Notes: generated by a model not told the origin, from the letters alone. DNA of 64,000 nt from Juglans regia (GCF_001411555.2 NC_049909.1:8315485-8379484), one strand, 5' to 3'; numbered from the stretch's first letter, positions 46,506 through 58,334 are shown. Program-made: numbers and translations.

Positions 46506-46773
46506 TTTATTTATTAAATAAATAAATAAATAATTATTTGTAATTAATGCATGGTTATCACAAAAAAACTTATTTCTTATGAGTTTCCAAGAAAAGCAAT
46601 TTAACTTTAATTCTTAGAAAGTTCTAAAACCAACGTGAAATTGCGTGTGGAAACTGGCGCGCACATATTAAGAGAGAATCAAGTTTATAGAGATACGCCA
46701 TACTGTCCTAGCTAGCTAGCTAGCTCTAGCTCGCTCTCATTGTGTGTTTTCCCAAGTTTGGTTTCATCTTAAA

Positions 46774-46779
46774 ACTGGA

Positions 46780-46806
<27 letters not shown>
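46774..46806 (+). repeat. CT microsatellite in the PRE promoter
   Basis: Uninterrupted CT run just upstream of the TATA box. CT/GA runs near plant start sites are common and may bind GAGA-type BBR/BPC factors (inference). Confidence 0.85.
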
Positions 46807-46810
<4 letters not shown>

Positions 46811-46812
<2 letters not shown>

Positions 46813-46822
46813 ATTTAAATAG
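46811..46822 (+). promoter_or_regulatory. TATA box of PRE gene
   Basis: CTATTTAAATAG lies about 310 bases before the start codon and just after the CT run. A transcript start about 30 bases on (near 46845) would give a ~280-base 5' UTR. A 4-codon upstream ORF (ATG at 46846) would be at or before the cap. Confidence 0.6.
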
Positions 46823-47124
46823 AGGCCTAACCCCCGCTTTCTTCCATGCAATTGTCTTGAACTCGATCCAGTAGTAGTACTATCCCCAACACCCACTCTT
46901 ATTTGTGTTCTTGTGCGCATCTCTCTCTGATTTCCCTCTCTCTATATTAATTATCTTCTTCAAAGCACCCCTCTCCATAGCTTGTGAAGTTGTGATCTCT
47001 GACAATTCTGTAGATATACCGATTTCATTCCCATTGTCTCCCTAGAGTTCCTGTTTAATTTGCATCTTTAACGCTTCTTTCATTCACATTGTTGTCGTAT
47101 AACGTACGTACTGCAATCATCAAC

Positions 47125-48203
47125 ATGTCTAGCAGAAGGTCTCGGACGAGGCAACCGGGTTGCTCAAGGATCTCTGATGACCAGATCAATGATCTTGTTT
47201 CCAAGTTGCAACAGCTTCTTCCTGAGATTCGTGACAGGCGCTCTGACAAGGTATTTCATTTTTCTAATGGCAGCTTTACTTTGTTAAATTAAATTTCTAA
47301 CTTTATAGCATATATATATATATATATACACATATATAGATATATCAAGTTACAATGCATGTAATTTACTTGGTAGATGTTACCCTGGAGTTCGGACTAG
47401 GCTTCGATCGGTCTCCAGCTAATTGAGCCCTATAAATGACATTTAAATCTTTAAAAAATGTTTTAGAAATAAAGAAATTTCACAAAATAAAATTCATATA
47501 TAGTTTGACGTGGTACGTCAGATTATAAAATTATTTTTATCTTAAAGTAAAATTAATATATCATATTTATATAAAGTCATATTAATTTGTGAGTATACTC
47601 TTATAAAATTTCTGTGTCTGTGACAGTTCACTCAATCTTAATCAAAAAGTTAACATCTATCGCCTGATCCCACCCAAGAAAATAGAAAAAAATGGAAAAG
47701 AAAGTCTAACTAATTAATTAGTTTGGTCACATATATAGGCGCTAAAAATAATGAATAAGATTTTGAAGAGTAGGCTTAATTTGAAGTCATTCGTAGTTGA
47801 AGTTACGGCATATATATGGGACCACAATCAAACAGCCATATGTAGGTTTTTGCTATGTCTTGGAAGGCTTTATAGTTCCCATTTAATTGACTGAATTTAA
47901 TGTATGATTGTGCTAGCTAGCTAGCTTCTGTTAGATTTGTGTGTATTCCAAAGAGAGAGAGATCAACCGACCAACATATATTTTGCAGAATTAATCAATG
48001 TAGCCAATTTATAATTAATATCCATATATATGATATAATTATATGTGCAGGTTTCAGCTGCGAATGTGTTACAGGAGACATGCAACTACATCAGAAGCTT
48101 GCATAAAGAGGTTGATGGCCTGAGTGAGAGATTATCAGAGCTATTGGCAAGTACTGACACTGCCCAAGCTGCAATTATTAGGAGTTTACTCGTGCACAAG
48201 TAG
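47125..48203 (+). CDS. PRE: PRE/ILI-type atypical HLH transcription regulator (2 exons)
   Basis: join(47125..47250, 48051..48203), 92 residues, the usual size of PACLOBUTRAZOL RESISTANCE proteins. The intron (800 bp) has GT...AG ends at 47251 and 48049-48050, and the splice falls after RRSDK, as in relatives. The protein starts [20 protein letters not shown]. An HLH at about residues 15-60 ([13 protein letters not shown] ... [16 protein letters not shown]) is followed by [11 protein letters not shown] and IIRSLLVHK. The basic H-E-R DNA contacts are missing. In the family such proteins sequester inhibitory bHLH partners in the nucleus and promote cell elongation under brassinosteroid, gibberellin and light control. 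It resembles Arabidopsis PRE3/PRE6; exact orthology is not settled. Confidence 0.96.
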
Positions 48204-48287
48204 TAGTAGTAATCATGATATGGATGATCAGTAGAGCAAATTAATATTTACGGATAAATTATTAGTCAGCAGTACATCGATCTTCAT

Positions 48288-48293
48288 AATAAA
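48288..48293 (+). terminator. Candidate polyadenylation signal of PRE gene
   Basis: AATAAA 85 bases after the PRE stop, in AT-rich sequence. Confidence 0.5.
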
Positions 48294-48376
48294 TTTGTAG
48301 TACAACGTACGTACGAGTAGCCGCCTAAAATAATATTGTAGCATCCAGTTGAATGCATGCGAATGATTAATCTCTT

Positions 48377-48512
48377 AGGCTCCATTCGGACATTGAGAGG
48401 AGGTAAAAAATTATTTTAAATAAAAATTAAAAATTAAATAAAATATTTTTTAAATATTTTTTTAATAATATTATTTTAAAATTTAAAAAATTTAAATTAT
48501 TTAGTTTTAACT
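48377..48512 (+). mobile_element. AT-rich MITE downstream of PRE gene
   Basis: Starts near GGCTCCATTCGGACATTGAG and continues as AT-rich sequence matching the reverse complement of 46320-46505 (AAATAAAATATT, TTTTTAATA blocks). Its right end is shorter, so it is probably truncated. Confidence 0.55.
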
Positions 48513-49691
48513 TTGCGACGCTAGCTCTGGCTAGCTATATATATATATGTACGCTACAAAATTTAATAAAAGTACTACCACTAGTCCAGCACTAGCTAGT
48601 ATATTATATTTATCCTGCCTTAGTTTTCTGATTCAATAATTAATTATTTGAAATTATCAGTAGTGAAGATCTGTATCGGTCAATAATTAATATAATGAGA
48701 ATTTGCAGTTGAATATTTAAACTACTACAGCCTTCCCTGGTTCCAAAATAAATAAATGAAATAATAAAAAATAAAATAAGATTACCGCATGACGTAAAGG
48801 AATATTATAACCTTTCACAGTGAAAGACATCAAGAAGAGTTTTGTTATACATCAATCATTATTCATTCTTACACTCTATACCTAACAGGCTTTTTTTTTT
48901 TTCCATAATGTGTGGGGTACTATAGGGTAGTAAATAGTGACTGATGAGAAAAATTATTTGATCAAGAATTACGAGTGTCTTTTGATATGACCAATATGAT
49001 ATCAAGATCTAAAACTTTTATTTTCTAATGAGTTTGGGTTGGGATATATACATGGAACAATGGTACTATTCATGTACAATATTTGAGAGTTGGCTTGTTA
49101 GTTTTCCTCATATATAGTGTTGGGTATAAAAAAATAAAAAAATGTGTTAAAATCAAAATGTATGGGCCGACATATGAGAGAAGGAAAATTCATGACCAAG
49201 CAAATTAGATGGAGGAGATAAAAGAGAGGCCTGTAACATAGATACGAGGAGACATAAAGCTAAAAAGATCATGGGACAAAGGCGATTGGGCAGCAATTGA
49301 AAATGGGTGAAATGGCAAGACACACGACTTGTATGGGTACTTCACTTCTACATGACTACCAGTAGACCATCTTCAACCTCTCTTCTCCTCGATTTAGATC
49401 ATTGTACAGGCCGGAAAGTGAGGCCAACGAAATTTATAACATCATCAAATACAATGGATGTCACCTCCAAAAAATCTGTAAACGTAAGTTTTAATGCCGA
49501 ATCATGTAGATCCGGTGTCTTCCCGCTTTCTATATTTTCTGCACTTTATTTCCATCTCAAGTAATAGATGATCAGCATTTCAAACAATGTATCACCGTCA
49601 AAGAACCATTGTGGGTGTCATTTAACTTATAGTATGGATGTTGGTATCCAACCTTATCCGAAAAATGCATCAACATATAGTAACTGGAAGA

Positions 49692-49725
<34 letters not shown>

Positions 49726-49829
49726 TATAAAACAATTCTTAGTACGTCGTACATACCCTTTGATGAAAAAAAGTAAAAATAGAACTTGGAAGAGACTTCT
49801 ATAATTTCTGAATGAAGATCATGTATAGT
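48513..49829. other. Non-coding spacer
   Basis: AT-rich, with a T-run near 48893 and a TA run at about 49695-49725. ORFs at 49307-49564 and 49568-49804 have no known motif. Nothing else recognised. Confidence 0.5.
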
Positions 49830-51385
49830 AAGAGGGTCTATTTGTAGGGAAAGAGACCAAAGTGAAATAAGAAGCAACGTGCCTTGCTAATCGAAGATGA
49901 TGCTTAATGAAGTAACAATCAATCTTGATATGCTTGGTACGTTCTTGGAAAACATCATTACGAACAATCTGTATGGCATCTCAATTGTCACAAAAAATAG
50001 GAGAACAAGTCATTTGAGGGGTACTCAAATCTGCCAAAAGCCAACGTAACCATAAAAGATTAGATGTAGTACAACAAGAACACGATAGTTAGATTTTGTA
50101 TCGGAGCGAGCAACAACAGACTGCTTCTTACTACACCAAGAAATTAGAGAAGTCCCTAGTAAGAAGCAATAATTGGTAGTGCATGGATAATTAGTGGGAT
50201 CTCCAGGCCAATCAACATTAGAATAAGTCTAAAGCACAAGAGGTGAGTGTGAGAATAAATGTAGTTCATGAAACATAGTTCCTTTGATCTAACGCAAGGT
50301 ACGAAATACGATAACGTAATGGGAAGATCGATGAGCACTCTTAAACTAACTAACTAAATTTATTACATATGTAATAACTAGTCGTGTGATGGTGAGATAA
50401 ATAAGACTGCTGACCAACTGCCTATAGAGTGTAGCATCAGAAAGGGGCCCACCATCGATTGTAAGGAGCTTGACATTGGTCCCAAGTAGGAGTGTCAATA
50501 TGTGACACGACCCATTAACTCAACACGAACAGAACACGATAAAAGCAGGTTAGGGTTTACCCTTAACGGGTTCGGGTCAAAATGGATTGACCCATTAAAA
50601 CACGATAGCTCAACGGGTTGATAACTGGTCAAGCCTTTATGACCTGTTAAGAAAGTTAAAATTACAATTATACCCTTATACCTAAAAAATAAAATTGTTG
50701 GAATTTTAATTTCGATATTTTTATTGTTTAGATTGTAATTTTGGACTTTTAGTTAGTTTTATATTTTTTTTATAGATATTATGATTTTAACATTTATATA
50801 AAATTATGTTAAACTTAACTAGATTAAAGAGGTTAATTTTGGGTTTGTTTCAATCCATTTACATAAATAGGTCAAAACGGGTTGACACGACATGACCCGT
50901 TATGTTATTGGATTGTGTTAGGGTTTGAGATTTTGACACGATAAGCTTAACAAGTCGGGTTAGGGTTGACCTATATAGTATAATATACATGTCTTGATAC
51001 GACACGAACATGACTCGTTAACACGATTTGACACCCCTAGTCCCAAGATGAGTGTTGACAGCCTTACTACTAGTCAAACTAGTCGAGAAAGCAAATCAGA
51101 AGCATATTTATATTGAAAGAGGTAATAATTGTATGTGCCAAAAGTAACATCAAGTTCAAGAAAGTAGTTGAGTCTGCCCAAGTCTTTCATCTCGAAATTT
51201 TTACTCATAACGGTCTGAAGACTTTGTATCCCAAAAATGTCATTCTTGGTGATAATCATGTCGTCAATATATAGAAGAATGATAATAATATCTGCATCAG
51301 TAGTCCACAGGAATAATGTAGAGTCGATGAACCACAAAAACTTACCTGAGGTGACACACAACACAATAAAGAATTGAGACAAAAG
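49830..51385 (-). pseudogene. Copia 4 pol relic (RT and RNase H), split by a MITE
   Basis: The RT part (51074-51310) reads LLYIDDMIITKNDIFGIQSL and NFEMKDLGRLNYFLELDV, a Copia RT with YIDD. After the MITE at 50487-51039 it continues in pieces: PLSDATLYRQLVSSLIYLT (about 50440-50385), a WAGDPTNYPCTTNYC block, SLISWCSKKQSVVARSDTKS, then IVRNDVFQERTKHIKIDCYF (about 49950). These are RNase H blocks in order. Stops and frameshifts are numerous and no LTRs were found. The upper end abuts the repeat at 51390. Confidence 0.85.
50487..51039. mobile_element. 553-bp hAT-type MITE (TAGGAGTGTCAA...TTGACACCCCTA)
   Basis: 12-bp terminal inverted repeats with one mismatch and a perfect 8-bp TSD, GTCCCAAG (50479-50486 and 51040-51047); 8-bp duplications mark the hAT superfamily. 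The interior holds repeated GACACGACCCGTTA-like words in both orientations, so most of the element is a partial inverted repeat. No transposase. It splits Copia 4. Confidence 0.92.
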
Positions 51386-51799
51386 TGATAGACCTACTTG
51401 ATTAAAGCATGAGTCTAAAAGGTCTATAATCGTAAGAGTACTAGAAATAGAGCTCCTTAAGTACAAGCAGAAACTAAAACAACTACCAGGCAAATACATT
51501 GAGTAGCTCGTGCAACTCAATCAAGGATGCCATAATATTAATGATAAATTGGAGCATTGAGGCTATGAGCTCCGTGTCGTGCCGTCACCTTCTAATCGAC
51601 CATCTCCAGTTGGTCAACCTTTGGTGGGCCTCTTGATCCTGACACATGGTCTATCATTCCGAGAGGAATGGTAATTGAGACTACCACAGTGAGATATGAT
51701 TACAAATCTCAAAATATTAATAGATAACTTAACATACAGTTCAAAGATGAATGTATGGCGGTAAAAACATGAATGCATACATGATCATAAATAAGTTTG

Positions 51800-52080
51800 A
51801 CGTGACTTGACATTTAACATAGCATGAACTGACATGACTTGAACTTGAGCATAGACTGAACTGAAACTAAACTTGACATGACATGAACTTGAACGTAAAC
51901 TGACTTGAACATGAACTAAAACTGTACTTGAGCTTGAATAACATGGATTTGACCTTAAATAACATGAGTTTGAACGTGAAATACATGAACTTATAATTTT
52001 GTTTAATAAATTGAACTTGAGCATAAACTTAAACATGAACGTGAACATAAATTGAACTTGAACTGAAACTTAACATGAAC
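51800..52080 (-). repeat. GAACTTGAACATGAAC degenerate array in copy B
   Basis: GAACTTGA, ACATGAAC and GACTTGA words, the complement of the 11270-11475 array in copy A. Confidence 0.8.
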
Positions 52081-52220
52081 TCTGAAAATCAAAATGATTT
52101 CGCCAATTGTTTTGTCAGGAATAGTGAACAATGAGAACGATTCCACGCAACATATTTCATTAGAGATACTCAGACAATTAGAATGATTACACTATGAGTA
52201 TTTTAAATGAGATACCCTAA

Positions 52221-52458
52221 CAATCATAATGATTACGTCAGGAATACCTAGAAATACTCTGACAATCAGAATGATTTCGTCAGTAGCATTTGAGTAGAGG
52301 TATTCTAACAATAAAAATGATTATGCCGGAAGTACCTTGACAATCATAATGATTACGCCAGGAATACCTAGAAATACTCTGACAATCAGAATGATTTCGT
52401 CAGTAGCATTTGAGTAGAGGTATTCTAACAATAAAAATGATTATGCCGGAAGTACCTT
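52221..52458. repeat. Two 120-bp tandem units in copy B
   Basis: 52221-52340 and 52341-52458 differ at one base near the start (GATTACGTCAGG versus GATTACGCCAGG). Each holds GACAATCAGAATGATTTCGT and ACAATAAAAATGATTATGCC sub-units of ~33 bp, so a longer repeat is built on a shorter one. Confidence 0.92.
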
Positions 52459-52639
52459 ACGTGAATTATCAATGGAGATACTTGGACAATCATAGTGATT
52501 ACTTCATGAGCATCTCAGGCATGACTGACTAAAATAAATACTGTTTTCGAGACACATTCTGTACTCGAGACATAACGTGGCACAAAGCGTAAGGACAGAT
52601 GACCTAACGTAACATGTACATGATTTGACTTAACATAAA

Positions 52640-52900
52640 ATAGACAAATAATACATAACATGCAATAACATGTAACAGACAAACATTATGTGAGATGGCA
52701 TAATGTGTAACAGATAACATTACGTGACAAGGCATAACGTGTAACATATAACATTATGTGACATGGCATAATATGTAACATATAAAATTAAGTGACAGAG
52801 CAAATTGTCTAACAGATAAATATTACGTGATAAAATATATTATGTGATAGATACATATGTCGCGATAGAATATAACATGCATAACAGACATATATGATGT
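52640..52900 (-). repeat. GTAACATATAACATTATGTGACATGGC degenerate array in copy B
   Basis: Imperfect ~33-bp units with AACATTATGTGACATGGCAT and AATGTGTAACAGATA, complementary in style to 10310-10660. Confidence 0.75.
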
Positions 52901-55873
52901 AGCATGACATATAGGTAACATAAGTACATAGACAGTAGATCCCTTATCAACATACATATACAGTAATCTGATAATAAGTTAAGAGCTAACTTACAGTGAT
53001 TGTTGTGCTACGAAGAAAATACGAAACACGAGAAACTAAAAGTAAGGATTTCTAAATGTCAGAACTTCATCACTAAATAACTTAGAAACATGAAAATACT
53101 ATCTTAGATTAAAATGACTATTTTACCCTCTACATGTGGGAAAATAATCATTTTACCCCTAATTTAAGGATTTCACATACTACCTCAAAAAATCAGCAAA
53201 ATTTACATTCATCATGAAAGTTTTGTCCTAAATCCAAATATCTAATAAAAAATTTAAAACAAATCATAACTATGAGAAACATACTATGGGCGAAACACCC
53301 TTAGGTCATTTCTCTTTAGTTTTTGTAGTAATTTTATCCAACTTCAAACCTTATGCTTAAACCAAAATATGGCAAGATAGATCATCACATTGTATACTTA
53401 AAAGTATGCTTAAAACAACCAACAAAAATCCACTTCACATAAATGCAAAACATTTTAGTAAAAAGATCCAAACTTTTTAACTAAAACACAAACCCTTGAA
53501 TCTCAAGGTTTTGACTCTTTTTAAAACATCTCCAAGAAGTCCACGAATTCAAAACTATCTTCTAACATGTTCATAACACTTCTAAGAGCTAAGATTATTT
53601 GAATCATCAAATAAAAATCATCAAAAGTCGCAAAACTCCAACTTGAAGCACTTAGTTCCGACACTTCATCAAAACAAAATTTTCTCAACTTTGGTTTTGA
53701 TCAATTTTCTTGATCAGAGACATACCATGATAAAAACCACAAACTAACAACATCCTATGGTTTAAAAATATTTCTCAAAGTATATCCATGCATTAAACTT
53801 AAAATCACATGGCCAAAATTAGACCAAAACATGGATCTAGCCGAAAACCTCACATTTTTTACTTAACCAAGTATCCTCATGCATATAATCATATCTTTAC
53901 AAATTAATGCTTAGAATCTTCAAACAAATATCATAACATGTTGATAAAAGGGTTAGGATCATCAAATAAAAATATCAAAAGTCATTGGAATAAGATTTAA
54001 ACCACAAAAGATGCAAGCTTTCATAAAATAAAAGTTGTTTTACTCCTTCCAATTTCTAACTTTCTAGATCTAAGAAAATATTTCATAAAAAATTGATAAC
54101 ATGAAACTAATCCTTAACAAAAATTTATATAAACATGTTAAAAACATTCCATAAAAATTTCGGACCAAGATATATACATTAACTTAGTCAAAAACTCTAA
54201 AATACAACAAATTATCCAGTTTATTGCCCAGAACAACCTTTCTTTGGTTAAAAAAATTGTTGACTATCAAATGAAAATAAAATCAAACCAAAAATATATC
54301 CAAAGAAGCTAGATCAAAGGGGAACAACTTTAATGAAAGAATAATCGTGAGAAAATACTTCCAAGGGCTTCAAAAATTGAAACCAAGAAGGATTAGAAAA
54401 CTGTGGTAAATGGGATGAAATGAGAGGGGGATGGTTTGCACGCTTCTTACAAAAATTGGAGGGTGAAGTGAGGGCTTAAGTGACACCTGAGTGATGGTGG
54501 TTTTGACCAAAACAAGGGGCAAACTGCTCATGGTATTGGGCTGCCTTTAGGCTACTATGTAGTGAGGTGGTGATAAGGTGGATTTTGCTTTCCCATCAAG
54601 TACCATTTGAGGGCTGCATTGGGCAGAGGTTGGTCTGCCATGGGTGGGAGGAAACTTTCTGAACAAGTTTTGCCAAGGTGGTCCAAATTCGTGGGCCTTA
54701 ACCAAATGGGCCTCATTTTGGAGTTTAAAAAGGGTTTCGTTAGAGTTTGAGATACTATCAAGCCCAAATCCAATTTTTCTTGACCTAAAATTTTTTTTAA
54801 TGTTTAAAGGATAAAAGAATGATATTTTAACATGAATTTGAGGGATTAAAAGAATGTATAAGTGATTTAATCAAGTGATTAACACACAATACTAGAAATA
54901 TGTTCCATTTAGGGTTTGGAATCAAGTTTGGGGTTTGGGGAAACAATTTAGCATTTCAATTTCAATCAAGATTTTGGGGTTTCAAGTAGATTCTAAATGT
55001 TTAGGATTTTACTAGGGTTGAAACCCTATTTGGTTTGGTACAATTTGGATCGTTTGATGGAACAAGGTTTTGCTTAGGTGGCATGATCTCACACATGATT
55101 TCCTTCATATTTCCATCTCATGGTTCTCTTGGTGCCAAGTGTCCAATACTATTCACTAAGTGTGGCTAAGATCTTACCAAGTATTCAAATAAAACTTCTC
55201 TAACCTAATTTGGACATTCTACACTATGATTTTGAAAATACTACATTTGGTGCTACTATCGAGGTTACTATTCATTCCAGAATAGTGAAAAATAAACTTT
55301 ACAGTTGAAGATTCAAAATAATCAGACTAACCTAATAGTGCAAATCGTTTAACAATTTTGGCTTCGAAATGCGTCAAAATAATCAAAACACATTTTTAAA
55401 CAAGCGTTTCGTTTGAAAACTGAAAATGAGTTCGTTGTGCCAAAAAATCCCATAGGTTCCTTTGAGTCTAATGGCGTAGACTGTATCCTATTCTGACTCT
55501 TCTAACTACCTCAAACAAAGAATATCACACTTTTGGCATCATAGTGAGTGGTAATACTGACTATGCTGACAAATTAAAACTTACTCAATTGGTCGATTTA
55601 GGAAAACTTACGAAGTTTTCACGAGGCTTCTAAAGCCTAAAGAAATTCGTCTTGCAGGCTATTACATGAGGAATCACCCTATGAGGAATTATCCTATGTG
55701 CAAATCTTAAGCGTACATATTTATCATCGAGGCGAGGAACCACCCTCTTCTCAAGCACATAAAACTCATCATATCTTGTCATATAAATCTCATAGGGAAT
55801 CACTTCACTTTCAAGTTGGGGACTCACTCTCATTTGGCCAACGTGCAAGCTAACTCACTTGTTTTAATTCATT

Positions 55874-56731
55874 TGTGACATAGTAGAAACGTCATGAAAT
55901 CTCAAAAGGATTTCATGAATTGAGCGATCGATTAGGTTTTAGTCCATTGACGTAATCAAATTATGATCCACTACGGAAAATGATTGCCTCTTTGATTTAT
56001 TTGAACATTTAGGAGTACAATTTTACGAAATGAATTGCACCACTAGACTCGTATGAACATTTAGGATTTTATGGTGCAATAAAAAGTTTCAAATTTTACG
56101 GATAAATAGTAACCCTTCAAGAGAGTGCCACATGACATTTGGTTCAAAAAACTGTCAAATCGACATGTAGGATGTCCAAATCATCCTAGAATCACTAGAA
56201 AAACTTTCGAACATGTGTCAGAATCACAACCATCCATTTGGAAATCCAATTGACACTTGTCAAGATGTGTATAAGTGTGTAAAGTGAATGGAGTGAAAAC
56301 CAAGCAACTAATTAGGTTTCTTACACAATTCATTACTCCATCAACTCAAACACTTTTTGCCAGCCACAAGAAGTGTTTCAACCCTAATAAAACTGTAAAC
56401 TTAGTGGTGCAAACTAAACCAAATGTTTAGAGTAACCGAAACCCTAAATCTCCAAACCCTAAACCATGCATCCAGTTGTGCTTAAGTGTTTCCCTCCTAG
56501 TTTAAAAGCCACTTCCACAAGCAACCAACTACTCAAGTACACTCCCTTACACCCTCATTCACTTCCTTATATCTTGGTACTTGAATTTGACTAAGAAAAT
56601 TAGATATGGATTGAAACTCTAACCATGACCCCCTCCTAAATGCATGCCACTCGGTTAACCCCTTTTAGCTCCACTCGAAACCCTTAGTTTCCCCAATCTT
56701 CTCCCATAAGCTTTCCTCCACTTATAAGAAT
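55874..56731 (+). repeat. LTR 5' fragment, copy C
   Basis: Begins TGTGACATAG and then follows the order of copy A: a TGAATTGAGCGATCGATTAG block, TTTTAGTCCATTGACG, ATTTAGGATTTTATGGTGCAA and an ACCGAAACCCTAAA block. It is plus-oriented, so it lies head to head with copy B (gap 55667-55873). The 3' part is missing. No coding. Confidence 0.65.
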
Positions 56732-58257
56732 TGTAACAACCCAATCCAATGTTATTAGAAATTGAATAAGAATAATTTTATTGGGCCTTAATTATGTTTA
56801 ATAGACCATTTTGAAATAATCCACAAACTATAATTTATTGAAGTTGGTTCTGAAATTTAGTTAGGCGCATTGGCCAAAAAGTTTATTTTAAGATCTATTA
56901 AGATTAAGTAGATGGTGTTAATAGGCTTATGTTTTTTGGAAGCCCAATTGAGGTTATTGGATTATTTTGAATAGCTCATGTGCGCAAATTTTACTATGAT
57001 GAGTTAATGGTTTAATTGGGCCCAATAATTCAATTAAAGTTTATTTAATATTTATGGAACAAGTTGACCATATTTAATTGGTATTAAGCTAGAGAATTTA
57101 TTATTAGTCCATAACTATTTATTATACAAGTTAGATCCTTTTTAGATAAGACCCGTCAGGGTTATTACGTGACCTAACCCATGACCCCTGCACCTCCGTA
57201 ATCTGCCAAGCACCAGTTGCATCACCACCAACAAAATCGAGAACCACCATAGAGCAGCCCCGCCGCACTGCCAGCCGTGAATCATCCCCAACCAGCTCTT
57301 GGAATACTCTATTTTCAATACCAAAAATAGAGCAACCTGAACGTTACCTCCCTCTGCCACCATGCACCACCAAGCGACACCATCGTGTACAAGCTCCTTT
57401 CACAGCCCAGAACCTTATCCGTGACCACCCCCGAAAACCACAACAGCCCCTTTTTTAGGAAATCGAAACAGAGTGAGTTTTCTCGCTCCTCTATCCTGCA
57501 CCACCTTACAGGAACCGCCCAGCTACCACATTAATCGCCACTAGGGGTGTAACCAGTCCGGTCCGGTCTGGTCTTGGACAAAATCTAGGACAGAAACGGT
57601 ATGCACCGATTTTTCATTTTTCAAAACCGATTACGCCCCGATTACCCTCCTAAACCGGTATATCCGGTTTTACTGGTTTCCAGTCCGGTTTTTCCTTTTT
57701 TTAAAATGTAAAAAATATATAATAAAATGTTACTTTTTATGATAAAATATTATTAATAATTTAATATATATTATGTTTAAAACATATAATCAATTAAATT
57801 TTTATTTTTAAGATTAAAATTTTATTTTATAAATTATAATAACATTATATTATATATAATTATATTAATAACATATGATCAAACAAATTACAAATGTTCA
57901 TATTTAAGATTAACATTTTCTGTTATAATTTATAAATTATAATATGAAATTATTTCATATATGATATATAATTATATATTATATATAAAAATTTAATATA
58001 TTATTATATATTATATATAAATAAAACTTATATATATAAATATTTTGTATAATATATAAAATTCATTTTTATATATATATTTTTTTCAACCGGTCCGGTT
58101 CCGGAAACTACAAAACCGAAACTGGACCAGTTCCGGCTGGTTTTCATAATATAGGAACCAGTTCCGGACCAGACCGATTCAAAACTTGACCAACCGGTCC
58201 GGTCCGGTTTTCCGGTTTAAATTTACACCCCTAATCGCCACACTTGGCGCTTCCCAC
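56732..58257 (+). repeat. LTR 5' fragment, copy D, with nested MITE
   Basis: Starts TGTAACAACCCAATCC, an LTR-type start, with A/T-rich text and a GC-richer, CCACCA-containing part near 57200-57480 like that of the 17706-20610 LTR. AGAAT occurs directly before (56727-56731) and at 58258-58262, but the element end (CCCAC) is not CA, so a complete element with this TSD is only a possibility. Confidence 0.5.
57542..58233. mobile_element. 692-bp hAT-type MITE (TAGGGGTGTAA...TTACACCCCTA)
   Basis: Perfect 11-bp terminal inverted repeats, and an 8-bp TSD, ATCGCCAC (57534-57541 and 58234-58241). Sub-terminal CCGGTCCGGT words are repeated in both orientations. The middle is AT-rich and non-coding. It shares ends with the elements at 23504 and 50487. 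Confidence 0.93.
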
Positions 58258-58264
58258 AGAATGG

Positions 58265-58334
58265 GAGTGAATTGAGATAAAACTCAATAGTCTTGGTCAA
58301 AAGCAAGACTATTGAGCTCCATCTCAATTCACTC
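58265..58334. other. 70-nt stem-loop
   Basis: 31-base arms (58265-58295 and 58304-58334) match at 28 positions when paired, with the 8-base loop GTCAAAAG. The three mismatches are clustered mid-stem. It could be a tiny foldback transposon or a hairpin RNA. Confidence 0.7.

Larger units (their letters stand above)
51390..55666 (-). mobile_element. LTR-type repeat, copy B (relative of 7542-12111)
   Basis: On the minus strand it starts TGTAATAGCC at 55666 and follows copy A block by block: the segment with TCACTCACTATGATGCC (about 55550), the CTACGCCATTAGACTC block, the TTACTGT spacer near 52970 and the GAGATTTGTAATCATATCTC block near 51700. It becomes unalignable near 51390, where Copia 4 begins, so the 3' end is truncated or replaced. 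No coding found. Confidence 0.75.

Noticed and set aside
49307..49804. Two ORFs downstream of PRE
   Set aside because: No motif and no splice or promoter context; probably chance.
52081..52530. CRISPR-like spacing of GACAATCAGAATGATT units
   Set aside because: Plant nuclear context, diverged repeats and repeated spacers; it is a tandem array within an LTR-type repeat.
56727..58262. AGAAT flanks as TSD of a complete element D
   Set aside because: The 3' end is CCCAC, not CA, and no relative confirms the boundary; kept only as a fragment.
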